This document shows, piece after piece, positions 24,271 to 36,370 of a stretch of 64,000 bases of DNA. Each line of letters begins with the position of its first letter. Position 1 is the first letter of the stretch. Origin of the DNA: Mariannaea sp. PMI_226 (lineage: Eukaryota; Ascomycota; Sordariomycetes; Hypocreales; Nectriaceae); contig JANFOG010000001.1 of assembly GCA_024336345.1 (NCBI GenBank), forward strand, positions 5,332,001-5,396,000. Direction: 5' to 3'. The notes under the pieces were generated by a model. That model searched no databases, was not told the DNA's origin, and saw only the letters and a program-made list of their open reading frames with translations. The position numbers and the translations under genes were made by a program.

Positions 24271-26097
24271 ATGTCGAAAGCAGCAACTACATCAGGAGAG
24301 CCGAACCAATTTGAGCCGCTGAGGGACGATGAAGAGGCCCTCACTAGGCAGGTCGACTGGACTAGAGAGGAGGAGCTCAAGGCGAAGAGAAATTAAGTGT
24401 AGGCTTGCTCCATGTACGAAGGTTATTACTGATAACAGATCTAGGCTGGATTTCATCATAATGCCCCTTTTGACTTTGGGCTTCTTCTGCTTGCGTGAGC
24501 TTTTCTTTTCTTCGATACCAGTCATTATATCTAAGAGGTCTTGTCATACCTAATACATGCTTTGCCAGAACTCGACCGAGGTAACATTGCGAACGCCATT
24601 ACGGATAGCTTCATGGAAGATGTTGGAATCAATCAAGATCAATTCAATGTTGGCCAGCAAATGCTGTCGCTCGGGATTGTTCTTTTTGAGATTCCATCTA
24701 ACATGATCCTCTACCGTGTTGGCCCAGGAAAGTGGCTTACGCTCCAGCTCTTTCTTTTTGGCACCGTTAGTACTTTTCAAGCCTTCCAGGATAGCTATGG
24801 TTCCTTCATCGCCACCAGATTCCTTCTCGGCATGACAGAGTCTGGTTTTATTCCTGGCGGTCTTTGGACGCTTTCAACTTGGTATACTCGTAAAGAGACG
24901 GCTAAAAGAGTCATGTTCTTCTATTTTGGAAATCAATTCGGCCAAGCTTCATCAAAGCTGCTTGCCTACGGCATTCTTCATATGCGTGGAGTCGGGGGTC
25001 GTGCTGGTTGGTTCTGGTTGTTCACTATCATGGGTACCTTCACAATCGTCAGTGGTTTTGTTCTCGGTTTCCTCCTTCCAGATTCCTTTAAAAACCCCCG
25101 CAGTACTTTTCTTCCAAGGTTTTCCTTCTTCACTGAAAGGGAGCTCCACATTCTTCAGACGAGGGTTCTTTTGGACGACCCTAAGAAGGGCAAGAAGAAG
25201 AAGCGTATTGGGTTGGATGCATTCAAGAAGGCGGTATGTCAACCCTTGCCACCCGTTTCAAAATCCTAAGTCACGATATTCATTACTTCTAGTTCTCCAA
25301 CTGGCGTCTTTGGGCTCACTTCTTTATCACCCTCGCCAATAATGGGCCACAGCGAGGGTTCGACACCTACGCCCCATCCATAGTTCGGAGCTTCGGTTTT
25401 GGCCAACTCAAGAGCAACGCCATGGCATCCGTTGGATTATTCATACAGCTTCCGGTTTCTTTCTCATTTAGCTACGTTTCTGATCATTTGTAAGTACTGA
25501 AGTATCAAGTCAACGGTGACAGTATAGTAGGACGCGCTAAAACTGATCTTCTACAGCAACAGGCGTGGTGAAACCGTCATTGCCGGTTTTAGCATGCACC
25601 TGCTTGGCTATGTCTTCAACCGCATCTTCACCGAGCTTCCTCAGAAGGGCGTGCGATATTTTGGTGTTGTATGGACTCAGACCTTTGGAACTTTCTCCCA
25701 CCCTCTCAACATCGCATGGATGTCACTTGCATGCGATGACTCAGAGGAACGAGCGCTGGCTATGGCCATGTAAGTCTCACCATCAAATGTGAAAAACATC
25801 GCGACTAATTTCGATAGGGTTATCATGGGCGCGAACATCGCCGGCATTTATGGTGCTCAGATCTTCCGATCAGACGATACTCCCCTGTACCGCCGTGGGT
25901 TCAGCATCGGAATTGGTGTGCTTACCTTTGGTCTCACTTTGGCTACTATTCGATACATCGACGACCGTCTGCGACGCCGACGTAACGGTGGTCATTTGGA
26001 AGTTGAGACAGAAAGTAACAGTCCTTCGGGTGAGAAGTCTGACTCTAAGACTCCTCCACCAAGCACCATTCAGCCTCAGCAGTCGCCTTTCATGTGA
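24271..26097 (+). CDS. allantoate-permease-type MFS transporter with a broken first splice donor
   Basis: Member of the anion:cation symporter (Dal5-like) MFS family. Six exons are readable: 24271-24392, 24445-24494, 24569-25233, 25293-25489, 25557-25769 and 25818-26097. They sum to 509 codons and rebuild expected family text across junctions (KRK-LDFIIMPLLT and FFCLQ-LDRGNI). All later junctions are canonical, but the first donor reads TTAAGT at 24393-24398 where GTAAGT is expected. The branch site (ACTGATAAC) and acceptor of that intron are intact. Without splicing, translation stops at 24394 after 41 residues. So the gene is either recently inactivated, uses a rare donor, or carries a sequence error. 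Everything else is intact. Confidence 0.8.
24393..24444 (+). other. intron with mutated 5' splice site (TTAAGT)
   Basis: The 52-base intron has a good branch sequence and TAG acceptor, but T replaces G at intron position 1. A single G-to-T change from GTAAGT explains it. The in-frame TAA at 24394-24396 lies within the first bases of the intron. Confidence 0.75.
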
Positions 26098-28270
26098 GAA
26101 GGTTAGAATATGCGGGTTCACCATAGGTGTGGAGGGTAGCTTCACGGTCGTAGAGCCGTACTGGACATCTCTCATTCGTCTTTGAGTCCTTTCAGATAAG
26201 AAATAACACATCACTGCATTCTTTGAATATCAATATCACAGGCTATGAGTTGGAAAGGATGAATGCAAAGCGATTGAAGTTGTTGATTCTTGGCCTACTG
26301 AATTACTTTCATATTTGTTTTAAATGCTTATAATGACATCGCTAAGAAATTGAGTGAAATGTGACAGCTTGATTTGCTGGACAGCATTGAGAGTAAGACA
26401 AAAATTATAGGCCGTGAATATTCCTTAAAACAGCGATTGACAGTGTATAAAAGACTTTTAGATCATCCGAATGATGAGATTTGATGCTTACGCGGAGTGG
26501 GCGACCCCGGCATTGCTTCTTCCGTCAGCAGGGCTCCACCGGTAGAACAACTTCAATGAATGTTTAACGTGTCAACCCACATGGGCAATATTTTATATTT
26601 AGGGAGTCCCACAATTATTAAAAGTTCAAAAATTAATTGTTGAATCTAATTTAGGTGGCGATCGTCTTATAATTATAAATATCCTATTGTGACCTGGTGG
26701 GTAGAAATGGTTGACCCTATGGGGGGAGAGGCCTTCTGATGTTTGAAATGGTAGTCTTCGTCCCGGCGCATGATGGCCAAGCCCCTTCATCCACGATCGA
26801 GGTCGTGAGAAAACCAAGCAGGCCTATTCTGTTCCGTGAGAATGTATTGGTGTCGATCAGAAATTCAATTAGACAAAGAAAATCCTACTCGGTGGTTTGG
26901 CGGGGTTATGGCGAAATATGACCTTAGGAGATTAATTCTTCTGCATTGAGACCTTTCAGCCTCCAGCCTCTATTGCTTAATCAAGCAAAAAGTAAACACA
27001 GCTTTACAATTTTGGCATTAATCGTAACGAAATGCGATATGAGCTGGAAGTTGCACACAAATCACAAATTCCCCTATGCTCCGTCAAATTTGAAGGAGCA
27101 TGATGGTATTTAGCAAGCCATTAGATGGACTTCTCAGGAGAGGCGGTCAAGCGGCTATCTACTGCAAAAGCTGCTGCACCGAACATGTGAAGATCTACAT
27201 CAGCAAAAAGGAACAATAGTCTTATATATATAGGTTGGTCCAACCAGAGATAATTGGTATGGAACAAAAAACAAAGATGAAGGACCCAATCAGTGATATG
27301 CAGAGTTTGGCTAACATATCAGTCAAGACATCCGCCAACAATCAGCACTCAAACTGGGACATGGCTGATTTTTAAAGTCCAATCATTTTGGCAAGCGCCA
27401 GACCCTCTAGCGCTATGTTCTGGGCCAACTGATCTTCATGTAGTAAGAGTGTGATGCCCATTTCTGACACTAGGAGGGTAGTCCTATGCCAGTGGTGCGC
27501 ACGACAATGATTCTGATCCGTTCTGGTACTAGTACAGTACATATATAGACAAGCTGAAAGTCAGCATGGGTGATGTCAAGATGCTGAGTATATTTGTCAA
27601 TTGAAACAGAGTAATGGGTCTCGGCGACGGCCAAAAGAAGTGGAAATGGGCAACCCGAGAATCTCTGCAGGTCTTAGACATGAACCACCGCATCTGCTTA
27701 CACACGACTGGCCTTTTTATCAATAATGAATGGAAAGCGCATGAACAATGGCGATGGAATTCTTATATGGATAGCTCTCTCACCTTCCACGCAACACATC
27801 GTTCGGCAACCGACAATATGCACTCGGCACTCCGTTCAGGGCAAAAGAGTTTCAGTAGATCTCACAGTGATCCGACCGAAAAGACGCGAATCTGCCGATC
27901 TACCTACCCAAATGAACTAAACATTCGGCTTAATTAGAAGCCTTGCTGACATCTGTTCACTGATCGGCACCAATGTGTCTCTGGTATTGGCAGGCCATCG
28001 TTGTATCTGAATCTCCCACTGCCTCCTTCTCTGTAAACACTTACTTTGCCATGTCTCATTTTAGTTTAGTAGCCAGCCACAGGTAATACGTATCATATAA
28101 GCACTGATCACTCGATCCCCACATTGTCGTGCCTTTCAGCGAAGTATATAAACCCTACAGGTATTCTGCTCAGAACGAGACGCAATCACCATCGGCCATC
28201 CGTTTTCTCAGCCATTTTTCTCAAGAAGAATCAACAAATAAATTGCTATTCCTTCGCTCCCTTAAAAACA
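26098..28270. other. 2.2-kb intergenic, AT-rich
   Basis: No coding exon supported. The 3' part is the promoter of the small secreted peptide gene. Confidence 0.5.
28145..28152 (+). promoter_or_regulatory. TATA box of the defensin-like gene
   Basis: TATATAAA lies 119 bp before the ATG at 28271, a usual spacing for a highly expressed fungal secreted-peptide gene. No other function assigned. Confidence 0.55.
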
Positions 28271-28486
28271 ATGAAGATATCTGTCTTCTTTCCATTGATC
28301 GCCTTGGTGATCTCTGTCAGTGCCCGATGCGACGGCAGCCCTGAGCCAGGATGGCAATTGATAGGCAAGTGCTCTGGCAGTGGTGACGCCACTTGTCATA
28401 CTCGCTGCCAGGCCAAAGGATACGGATGTGGAGGTTGTGGCAGTTGGGCTTGGACCGAGTGTTGGTGTTGCAACAATGACTGCTAG
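28271..28486 (+). CDS. secreted defensin-like cysteine-rich peptide
   Basis: 71 residues, intronless. Residues 1-18 are a signal peptide (KISVFFPLIALVISVSA), leaving a mature peptide of about 53 residues with ten cysteines (20, 34, 42, 46, 53, 56, 64, 66, 67, 71), enough for five disulfides. The spacing C42-x3-C46, a G-x-C at 52-54, and C64-x-C66 fit the cysteine-stabilised alpha/beta (defensin) pattern. It is also rich in Gly and Trp (GCGGCGSWAWTECWCC). Likely role is antimicrobial or effector-like, outside the cell; this is inferred. An in-frame upstream start exists but would place the signal peptide internally, so 28271 is preferred. Confidence 0.75.
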   Translation: MKISVFFPLIALVISVSARCDGSPEPGWQLIGKCSGSGDATCHTRCQAKGYGCGGCGSWAWTECWCCNNDC

Positions 28487-31400
28487 GTAATGACCCCTAG
28501 TCCTCTAGTCTATGGAAGTTTCATGTGTAGACAGAACGAAACTTGACAAATTTCAACATTTGCAACTTGATCGCTAATTGTAACATAGACTACAGCCTGT
28601 TCTCTGTCAAGTTGGAGCACAAACTATTGCGCCAACACGGGGCAATAAACTTTAGAGGTTGCTTGGGGGCCGAACCAGGTTTACGAGTATCTACGACAGG
28701 CTGAGGGTATATAACTTTTTCAGAGAGCTTTAGTTCGATATGTCGTTATGTATTTATCAGATGAACTTGGAGTGTGGCGGGAAAAGGAGCGAGCGAAGAT
28801 CCTCCACCAATGACCTCCGGCCGGCAGAGGTTAGGTAAATAGCAGATACTATGCACTTGAGTAGCACAACAATTAGGTTAGCTATCAGGAGCTATAGCAC
28901 ACATTTGTGTTGATCCTCGCCCTTAGATTAGGTGATTCTCTGGTTTTATAGGCTAATAACCTGTTCAGGTGAAGAAATTCCAAACAGCTTTAGGAGCATG
29001 CGACCTGCTAAAATTATATAACGCCTTGATTCATTTTGTTTGGCGAATCTGCATCGCGAAACTCGATCAGGAAACACAAATCTAATGTAGAAATCATTTT
29101 GCTTCATACCTATCATTGCTATTTATCCCCACCAACACGGATTTCCGACCCTCCGTCCGCCCTTGGTCCTACTTTTCATCTCCACGATATGAACCATAAG
29201 GATCTTCCTATTTAGTCTAGTCAGAGCTTAAGATAAAGATTACACACACAGCGATTATTGCCAAATCCTCGCTAGCTGAAGCCCAGATCTTTTGAGTCAC
29301 TGTGGAGTTCTCGTTGTTTATAGTCGAGGTGGATGGTGTGTGCGGCCCAGAGCAACGTATCCAACCGTACTGCGCCTTCCTGGAGCTGTATTTCATTTGA
29401 CATGGCTACATGAAGGAGCCTTGAAGTCAAGAGGACCCAAGATATTGGAAATTTGATGTGGAGCAAAGGTCTGACTTCTTTCATAAATGGCAACGTACGG
29501 GCTTGTCTTCAGACATACGAGGATTAGATCATCCCGCTTTTGTCCATGACACTGGGGCTGTGCCGATAAGGGAACCACTCATAAGATGCATTGATGGACG
29601 ATTGTAAGGCGGAAGTGGAAGTCTAAGGAAGATGCTTGAGCAGCAGGGTTGGCTCAATCCGCCAAGTGCTATATTGAAGTCAACTATCTTGTTGATCCGG
29701 GCAGTAGTGGTCATTTCGGCAATTTGCCAAAAGTCTAACCGATAACAGCTTGATTTCAAAGACTATTGCAGCTGCTTCGTGATTTGATAAACTTTCGTGA
29801 TAAGGAGATGCATCGCATGGTGAATTGCCGTAAATTGAGAGTAACTGGAGGTAAAATTAGGGGAAAATAATAGTTGAGGTTGTAATTATGCTTTTATAAC
29901 CATAAAGTAATGCATACTAAAATAAAGATGACTCAGTTACAAGGTCGTTAGGTCTCAATATTCTATTATCTTATGGAATCAATTATGCAATTCAAAGACA
30001 CGAGAAAGGTACCGGCTAGCTGGGTTGGTACCAGGCCTAGAACTGTTGGATCATGGATCGGCTAAACAGAAAATGGTAAGAAGTGCGGAGGCAAATACAC
30101 TTTTTTTAATAGTTTATATCTAGTCTCAAAAATCCTCATCGGCATTGGAATGCATTTGAATTGATTAGGTCCTCTATTTGATCTCATGTAGAGCCTACGT
30201 CCGCAACTTATCAAACTCGAAGACACTATTCCTTAGATTATATTTGTCTGCCAACATGAGGAGGTGGAGCAGCGTAACTATGCTGGCATTACACTTCTAC
30301 CTCTTGTCTTAAAGCTCCTCACTTAGAGGAAGGTTAGCAGGTTGTTATTATCCTTTGACTAATGTGTGATAGAACTTCTCCATGCTTCCTGTCAGTCAGC
30401 TTTTGCGTCAATCTCGAATGCCAATATCCGAACCCTAAGATGCTCTTACTAGGTCTTGGCTAAGCTCCTGAAGGGTCTCAAAGGTAATGGTGATGGGGAC
30501 GGTATAAGGCACCTACAACCGTGTTCTCCGCCAGGGCTAGTCAACAGCGTTTCTGCTGTTGAATATTTCCAGTATTGGTCGCATGTTGCTTTGGAATGCG
30601 ATCCTAGTATTGGCGGCTGACTTTATCATATCAACTCTGTTGTGCCAGGTGTACCATTGCACGGCCCAACGATTGCTTTGGGGTTTGTAGCTGTTCTGAG
30701 TCTCAACCCTCATCTGTTGGCAGAGTTGGAGATCGGTGTATGACTCTTGCAGCCATAGCTTCTGATATTCCTTGGTGATACAGGTATAGATTACGCAGAA
30801 TAAAGCATTCCTGATCTGGCTGGCTACACAAACCCTGTATTAAATTGGTACGCCTGGGGCTGAAGCCCCAGAGGACGTGTCAAGTCGCTATAGGTCAGTT
30901 CAGGGTCTGAGGAATGGGTCACAGTCAAGACCGAGACTGGCAGATCTTCCTTGGTCTGACATGCATGCCCAATTCACCTTCAATAATTTTCTTAATAATT
31001 TTCTCAACGCGATTTGTGAGATTTTGGATCGACGCTTTGCGCATTGGCTCGCTCGGTTCGCTCACTAGAGGGTGGCCGCTGAGGGTTTAGACATGGCTGG
31101 ATTAGTTGACTGTCTGACCGACCCATACCTCCAAACCTGATGAAGGGTTCAAATCGTCGCTGGACGCCATGAGGCCCCATGATGCTAGGAGGCTTCATCT
31201 CATGGAAACTCCTTGCCTCTTCAAAATGATCCATCGTTAAGAAATTAGTCAGACACTTCAGCGGTTTAATATGTTCATCAATTAAACTAGTTTATTTAGA
31301 AGCAGGATCGTGAACAACCCCAGAATGATTGAGACCTTGCACCCTTCATGAAGCCTAGTTCTGCTGATTGAAGTCTTAGGCGTTGGTTCCCTCAACAAGA

Positions 31401-32581
31401 CTTGACGGCTAGTATCACCTGGGATTTGGGCTTGGCGGTGTTACCTGTAACTAGCAAAGACAAAAAGGCAGAAAGCAGAATCAAATACCTAACTTCGATG
31501 GCTATTGGGGCAACCAATTTGCCAAGGTAGTTAATAAGAGGCCCGAATGTGACCAGACACAACCCTTCCGCTATCTTCTTGACTGCGCTAGTGTCTTCGC
31601 GCTAGTGCCTTCGTGCAAGATTAACTCTGCTCCATTGGACGGCCCGTAGCGTGCCGCTGCTTGTTTGCGGAGGTTTTGTTCCCACCCGGGCCCGACGCAA
31701 CCCCCCGTTGAGAGTCAACGTGAAGCCGATTTGCGTACAGCAAGCGTGAGTTCGGAAAGAAATTACATTGGATACCGGCACCTCTACCTTATTCGAGGAT
31801 TCCACCTTTTCGTTCCCTTTTTTTTTATTGGCGCCTGCTCGAACTGGCTTCTATAATAATTTGGCCGCAGGAGTGCCGCTATTCATGGGCATTGATGCCA
31901 AAGAGGTGTATAAGCGGCCGGCATATGCAATGCTATGGCAAAGCGATACATTAGTGGGTGCGCTTATTAATGGCCAGCAGCACAGCTAGTGAAATACATC
32001 TGATACTACCTAATAATTCACGGAGTTTGTTGCTCCCGCCGCCTCCACTTCCTTATCGATCAAGCACTGGGGCCCATTGCGATCTGGACTTTCTGCAAGC
32101 GACTCCGTGACGAGAACTTGATGTCTCTGGTATGCTGCTGATTGGATTCCCCTACGAGCGCTATTGTGCCCGCCCTATTTTGGCAGGTAGTATTACACAG
32201 GCATCTTACTGCACCAGTTGTAACCTGGAACTTCCGCACGACCTACACGAGTGCCTTAGCATGATTATGCTTATGCTGCTAGATGAATTTGGACGTAGTT
32301 CCTCATATTGTTCTTAGTTGCGTTGCCAGGTACTCCTTGTAACAACTGCATGCTGCGCCAGGCTCAGCTTACGAATATTTAGAGACCACACCCCCTCGAG
32401 ATTTCCCATCTCAAACTACACCCCTAGTATTTTCAATCAAGAGACTATTCGCAAAACAACAAAGATTCCTGTATTTTCACCTCCAAATATTTACGTGAGT
32501 ATAGTAATTTATTCTGATACTTACTCTAGACCGACCTCTAATACTTGCGGCATAGATCCTTTGTCACCGCACATCCCAAGC
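28487..32581. other. 4.1-kb gene-poor accessory-like DNA
   Basis: Longest gene-free stretch. Only short frames. Small repeats: hairpin 30854-30871, a 12-bp tandem (ATAATTTTCT-type) near 30983-31005, and a 14-bp direct duplication at 31585-31598 and 31599-31612. No transposase remnant recognised. Confidence 0.5.
30854..30871. repeat. perfect 8-bp-arm hairpin
   Basis: CTGGGGCT, loop GA, then AGCCCCAG. Isolated in AT-rich DNA. Could be a transposon-end remnant; there is no T-run to suggest a terminator. Confidence 0.5.
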
Positions 32582-32923
32582 ATGAGACTCTCGCTCCCAA
32601 CCATCACCCTAAGCTGGATGGCCACATCCGTTCTAGCTGATGGATTAATCCAGCTTCGCTGGTACAACGATCCTTGGTGCAACTCACCCATCGGCTCAGT
32701 ATTGGATGTGACGTGGGGAACTTACAATGGCGCCGATAACTGCTTCAACTTTGAGTTCGGAGAGAGCATCGAGATGCTGTACTGCAGCTCCCAAAATGGG
32801 TGCTACTGCGACTTCTACTTTGCTCCTGATTGCAACTCGGGCGGTGTATATAGGATCTCTCAAAACAATGTCTGCACCTTTACAGGTACTCCGACGAGTT
32901 CCTTCGCCTGTTATCTTAATTAA
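32582..32923 (+). CDS. small secreted cysteine-rich protein
   Basis: 113 residues, intronless, with an N-terminal signal peptide of about 19 residues (LPTITLSWMATSVLA). The mature part has eight cysteines, including the cluster YCSSQNGCYCDFYFAPDC, and many aromatic residues. A typical candidate-effector profile: short, secreted, Cys-rich, isolated in gene-poor DNA. I do not recognise a named family. The start is the ATG that opens the signal peptide; the longer upstream frame is probably 5' leader. Confidence 0.65.
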   Translation: MRLSLPTITLSWMATSVLADGLIQLRWYNDPWCNSPIGSVLDVTWGTYNGADNCFNFEFGESIEMLYCSSQNGCYCDFYFAPDCNSGGVYRISQNNVCTFTGTPTSSFACYLN

Positions 32924-33862
32924 AAAGGTTACTTTTTAAATAATAATAAAGCCATAAAGTCTGATTTGAAGAATTTCAAATCAGCAAAATAACATGAGGT
33001 AATGACCATATAGTCTTTAATTAAAGACTTCAGAATTCTAAATGAAAATGATGAGATATTATTGTGTTTCAATATTATCGTAAGCAGTTAGCCAATAACT
33101 GGCGGCTACTCTGTTTTATGGTCTCATGTGTGTCTCACTTACGGCATGTTGTGCCAGAAATTGGTTCATAATGTTTTTGGTTTTTGGCTTTATGGCTTTA
33201 TGGCCATGGAGTATTGCACTGAGAACAACACAGCACTGCCCAGTGTTCGGCACGGGGCCTCCGCGCCAAACACTCAGCCACGGCCTTTACATTAATCTAC
33301 TAGTTGAAGTGCTTATAGTAGAAAAACTTTATTCGTCCCTAGATCTCTACTAATACATACATATCTCATGTCTACTTTTCCCTTAGCACAAACATCCCTT
33401 AACTAATCCATACGCCATATTAAGCCTTCCTCCGTAGCGTCTTACTACCTAAAAGGGTAGCTTTCCTTTAGAATGATGCTCATGGAACTGAATACTTCGC
33501 TCGATACCTAGGTTGATTGGAAAACACATCCAGACAGACCTGAAGAGCTTCTCAGCCTTGAATCCGGTTGAAGTCGTGGTCTAGGTAAGGCCATTTCATG
33601 GGACTTCGCCAATTGTCGATGTTACCACTGGGTTGCAAAAGTGACTGCGCAAAACCTTCAGTTCACGAGAGTCGACTGAGAAGGTAGGTTGGATGTCTCT
33701 AGGTCTAGTTCCATCCATTTTCGAAGCCTTGGCAATGTTGATCTTTGCTTTATATGTTGTTCCTCTTTTCTTAATTTTCACCTTATGTTAAACTGGAGAT
33801 CCGGGACCACTTGTGGTTTTCCCAAGCGGCAAACCGGAAAACAGGGTAGGGGATGGCCTTAA
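32924..33862. other. spacer, AT-rich
   Basis: About 0.9 kb with no supported gene. Short low-complexity runs (TTTTTGG, GGCTTTATG repeats) near 33170-33210. Confidence 0.5.
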
Positions 33863-35169
33863 TTAGGGATCTGTAATCTGATCCTCCGTGGCCTTCACCG
33901 CTGTCGGTCCGATCCACTCTGGGGTTCTCTGCAACATACGCTGCTGTAAAAGAAGGCGTTGGATATATGTGCCGTCCAACTGAAGCCTAGTAGCTTGTAT
34001 GACTCGATAGACTTGTATCCAGACCTTATCTAGATTCTGCTCGATGGGTCGTAGAGCCTCTACATTTTCCCTCGTTTGGCGCATGTCAATCGGATAAGTG
34101 AACGTTCCGGGTGAATGTTCTCTCAAAATCGCGATTCGAAGATCAGATTCTGGTTCCTCAGTGCAGTCGGAATCTGTCCCCATGGCTTAGTTCTCTGAGC
34201 AAAGTTATTCTCGATATCATCATTCCGCCCCACATCGGCGTTCTCAACGTTTCGGGCCCATGGCTAATAGATTTCAAGTGGTTACGAGCATTCAGAGATG
34301 ATGGAGATGTCACCGATCAACCGGATGATATAGCCAGACATAAGTTCCTGCAATGGTGGCTCTGCTCGAACTAGTTGCTCCAGCTCGTCTTCGATCAGCT
34401 TCAGGTCAGCGAAGAAAAGGTCGGTATCATCTTCCCACATCTTCCAAAGGAGTTAAGTAAGGAGACCCTCAACATTATTCATCTTATACCCCGTTTTAGA
34501 TCTGACTGTTACTCTCGTGGAATCAATATGGTCATACGGCATCCTCATGATCGTCCCATGCTAATAACTCGCCGTATTCCTCTGCAGAGTCAGCGCCATT
34601 AATGATCATAGCGTGTCCGTTGAGAAATATCGGAACTATGGCCTTAGTCACCGTGTCTAGATGCATCGAGGCGTTGTAAGCGCCGGCGAAACCGGATGGA
34701 GGGCTGTCACCTGTAGTGTTGAGCAGCAATGGAGTGGTTTTGTCTGTGAAAGATCTTGCTGGTTATTACGGGGTCACAGGAAGCTCTCTGCATGTTGATT
34801 GCCTACTTCTCGCTGCTGCGGTGACTCACTGACAAGTGCCCCGAAACCTGAGCGGTGTGGGGATGGCATGTCTGGCCAAGTTTTGAGGGTTATCTGAAGC
34901 CACTGCCGTCGAGTTTTCTTGATCTATTGCTTCTGAAACGGCCAATTCGTGACTTTTTAGTGACTTGTTCAATGTTTCATCAATTGCAAAGATGTTTCTT
35001 GACCTTTGTGTTGCCTCGTGACGGGCTTCAACAAGAGACGCATATGATGGGATGGGCCCGCCCATGGCTTTGAACGAACTAGTTGGATCGCTTCAATCAA
35101 TTTTCCCAAGGACTTCACCATCAATATGACCCTTATCATGCTTTGGATTAAAGGGAAGAGGTTGGTCAC
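33863..35169 (-). pseudogene. fragmented unknown gene on the minus strand
   Basis: Three coding-like pieces in the order 35169-34826, 34729-34532 and 34183-33863. The first carries the motif YASLVEARHEATQRSRN, the second GAYNASMHLDTV, the third RLLLQQRMLQRTPEWIGPT and a stop. A GTGAGT donor at the end of the first piece suggests genuine introns, but I could not make one unambiguous frame over the whole locus, and in-frame stops separate the pieces. No family recognised. It may be a real multi-exon gene with an unusual structure or a decayed one; the locus lies in the gene-poor region, favouring decay. Confidence 0.4.
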
Positions 35170-35230
35170 TTTTGCGAGGCTCTACCTTTCCCACTTAGCC
35201 AACAGAATGTCAATAAATGCAATGTACCTA

Positions 35231-35244
35231 GGTAACTAGTTACC
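35231..35244. promoter_or_regulatory. 14-bp perfect palindrome
   Basis: GGTAACTAGTTACC is its own reverse complement and is followed by CGG. It lies between the two minus-strand coding fragments of this region. It could be a dimeric regulator site or chance. Confidence 0.3.
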
Positions 35245-35604
35245 CGGAGGGATGTGCCCCAAATACTCGGCGAAGGCCAGCTTAGTTCCAGTCATAATCC
35301 GGAAAATTATTGACATCAAGCACTCTGTAGGGTAGCTCCAACCGACCAGGTGCCTATTTATCAACGCATAACTTCACCGCCGGGCCTAATGTAGATTGAG
35401 GCCTGTGAATTGTGATCGACATAGAGGCTAATCTCAGTTCTAAGAGACAGATGCATTGTAGACCACAGTGAGTTGTGGCCTGAAACGAGACTATAGTTCA
35501 ACATCCTATTGTAAACATGGGTCTAAGGATAGCCGCATTTTGCCATTGCTAAGCTTTTATAGGTAGCATGCCTTCTAGCAATTATCAGTGCACCATCGGA
35601 GACT

Positions 35605-36147
35605 TCAGTACTCAGTGAACTGCACCAAGACCGCATGGTGACCACCACCCCCTCCATTGAAATCCAGCAAAAGCGACGTCTGATCCCTGGCCATACTGTT
35701 CGCCAAATCATAATTCCACGCGTAGCTGTGCTCTGTGACCTTGTCGTCTTTGTTCCGGAAAAAATCGAGAAAAGCAGCCCCAAGAGCTGCAATGTTTTCA
35801 AGCCAGAAGCCAAGTTCGCCAACTTGGCCAACGCCTGGGATGAGACCAATTATGATGGACCACTGTGGCAATTGAGAATCCCAAATTCCAAGACAAAGAG
35901 TGAGATCATCTAATGAGCGAGATCGTTTGAATAATTTACCTACGGATCTTACGATACCTCCGATGCGGCTCGCCCGATGCGGTGCGGGATCTAATGACGA
36001 CCCTACTGCGTAAATGTACGTTGTGCGAGTCATGACTTCTGCCGGCCGTCGAAGCGCAAGATATACCTCGCCAACAGTCTCCACTCTGCCCGCGGAAGCA
36101 TTCCTATCTTGGCGCGAGGCGACTTTCCTCAACCTGACCCTTTTCAA
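35605..36147 (-). CDS. unknown protein with hydrophobic helix and Gly-rich C-terminus, start uncertain
   Basis: An open frame of 180 codons ending at 35605. The part from about 36030 downward looks translated: SRSLDDLTLCLGIWDSQ, a hydrophobic stretch WSIIIGLIPGVGQVGEL, then YAWNYDLANSMARDQTS and a terminal DFNGGGGGHHAV. The first 35 or so residues are basic and less convincing; a possible intron with donor GTATAT and end TTTACGCAG suggests exon 1 lies differently. I do not recognise the family. It could be the 3' exon of a larger or truncated gene, since the neighbouring downstream locus is broken. Confidence 0.45.
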   Translation of the reverse strand: MKRVRLRKVASRQDRNASAGRVETVGEVYLALRRPAEVMTRTTYIYAVGSSLDPAPHRASRIGGIVRSVGKLFKRSRSLDDLTLCLGIWDSQLPQWSIIIGLIPGVGQVGELGFWLENIAALGAAFLDFFRNKDDKVTEHSYAWNYDLANSMARDQTSLLLDFNGGGGGHHAVLVQFTEY

Positions 36148-36370
36148 ACGTTCAACATTCTTCTAGGAGTCTGGATAGAAGGCGGCTGGTCCTCCCTCCC
36201 AAAATTCCTCATTTCCTCTCTCATTGTGCCATTTGACTTGCGGGAGAAAAAAAAGGGCAAGTCTGTCTTGTTGATCTCATCGTTCTCCTTCGCCACCCTG
36301 TATTTCCCCACTTGCCTTTCCTGGTGCCATTGATCAACGCCTCTCATTCCCAGTTGCATCCGCATCAGAG

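Noticed and set aside
30854..31075. Hairpin plus tandem AT words and a GC-rich motif as a possible transposon end
   Set aside because: No paired terminal repeat, target duplication or transposase found.
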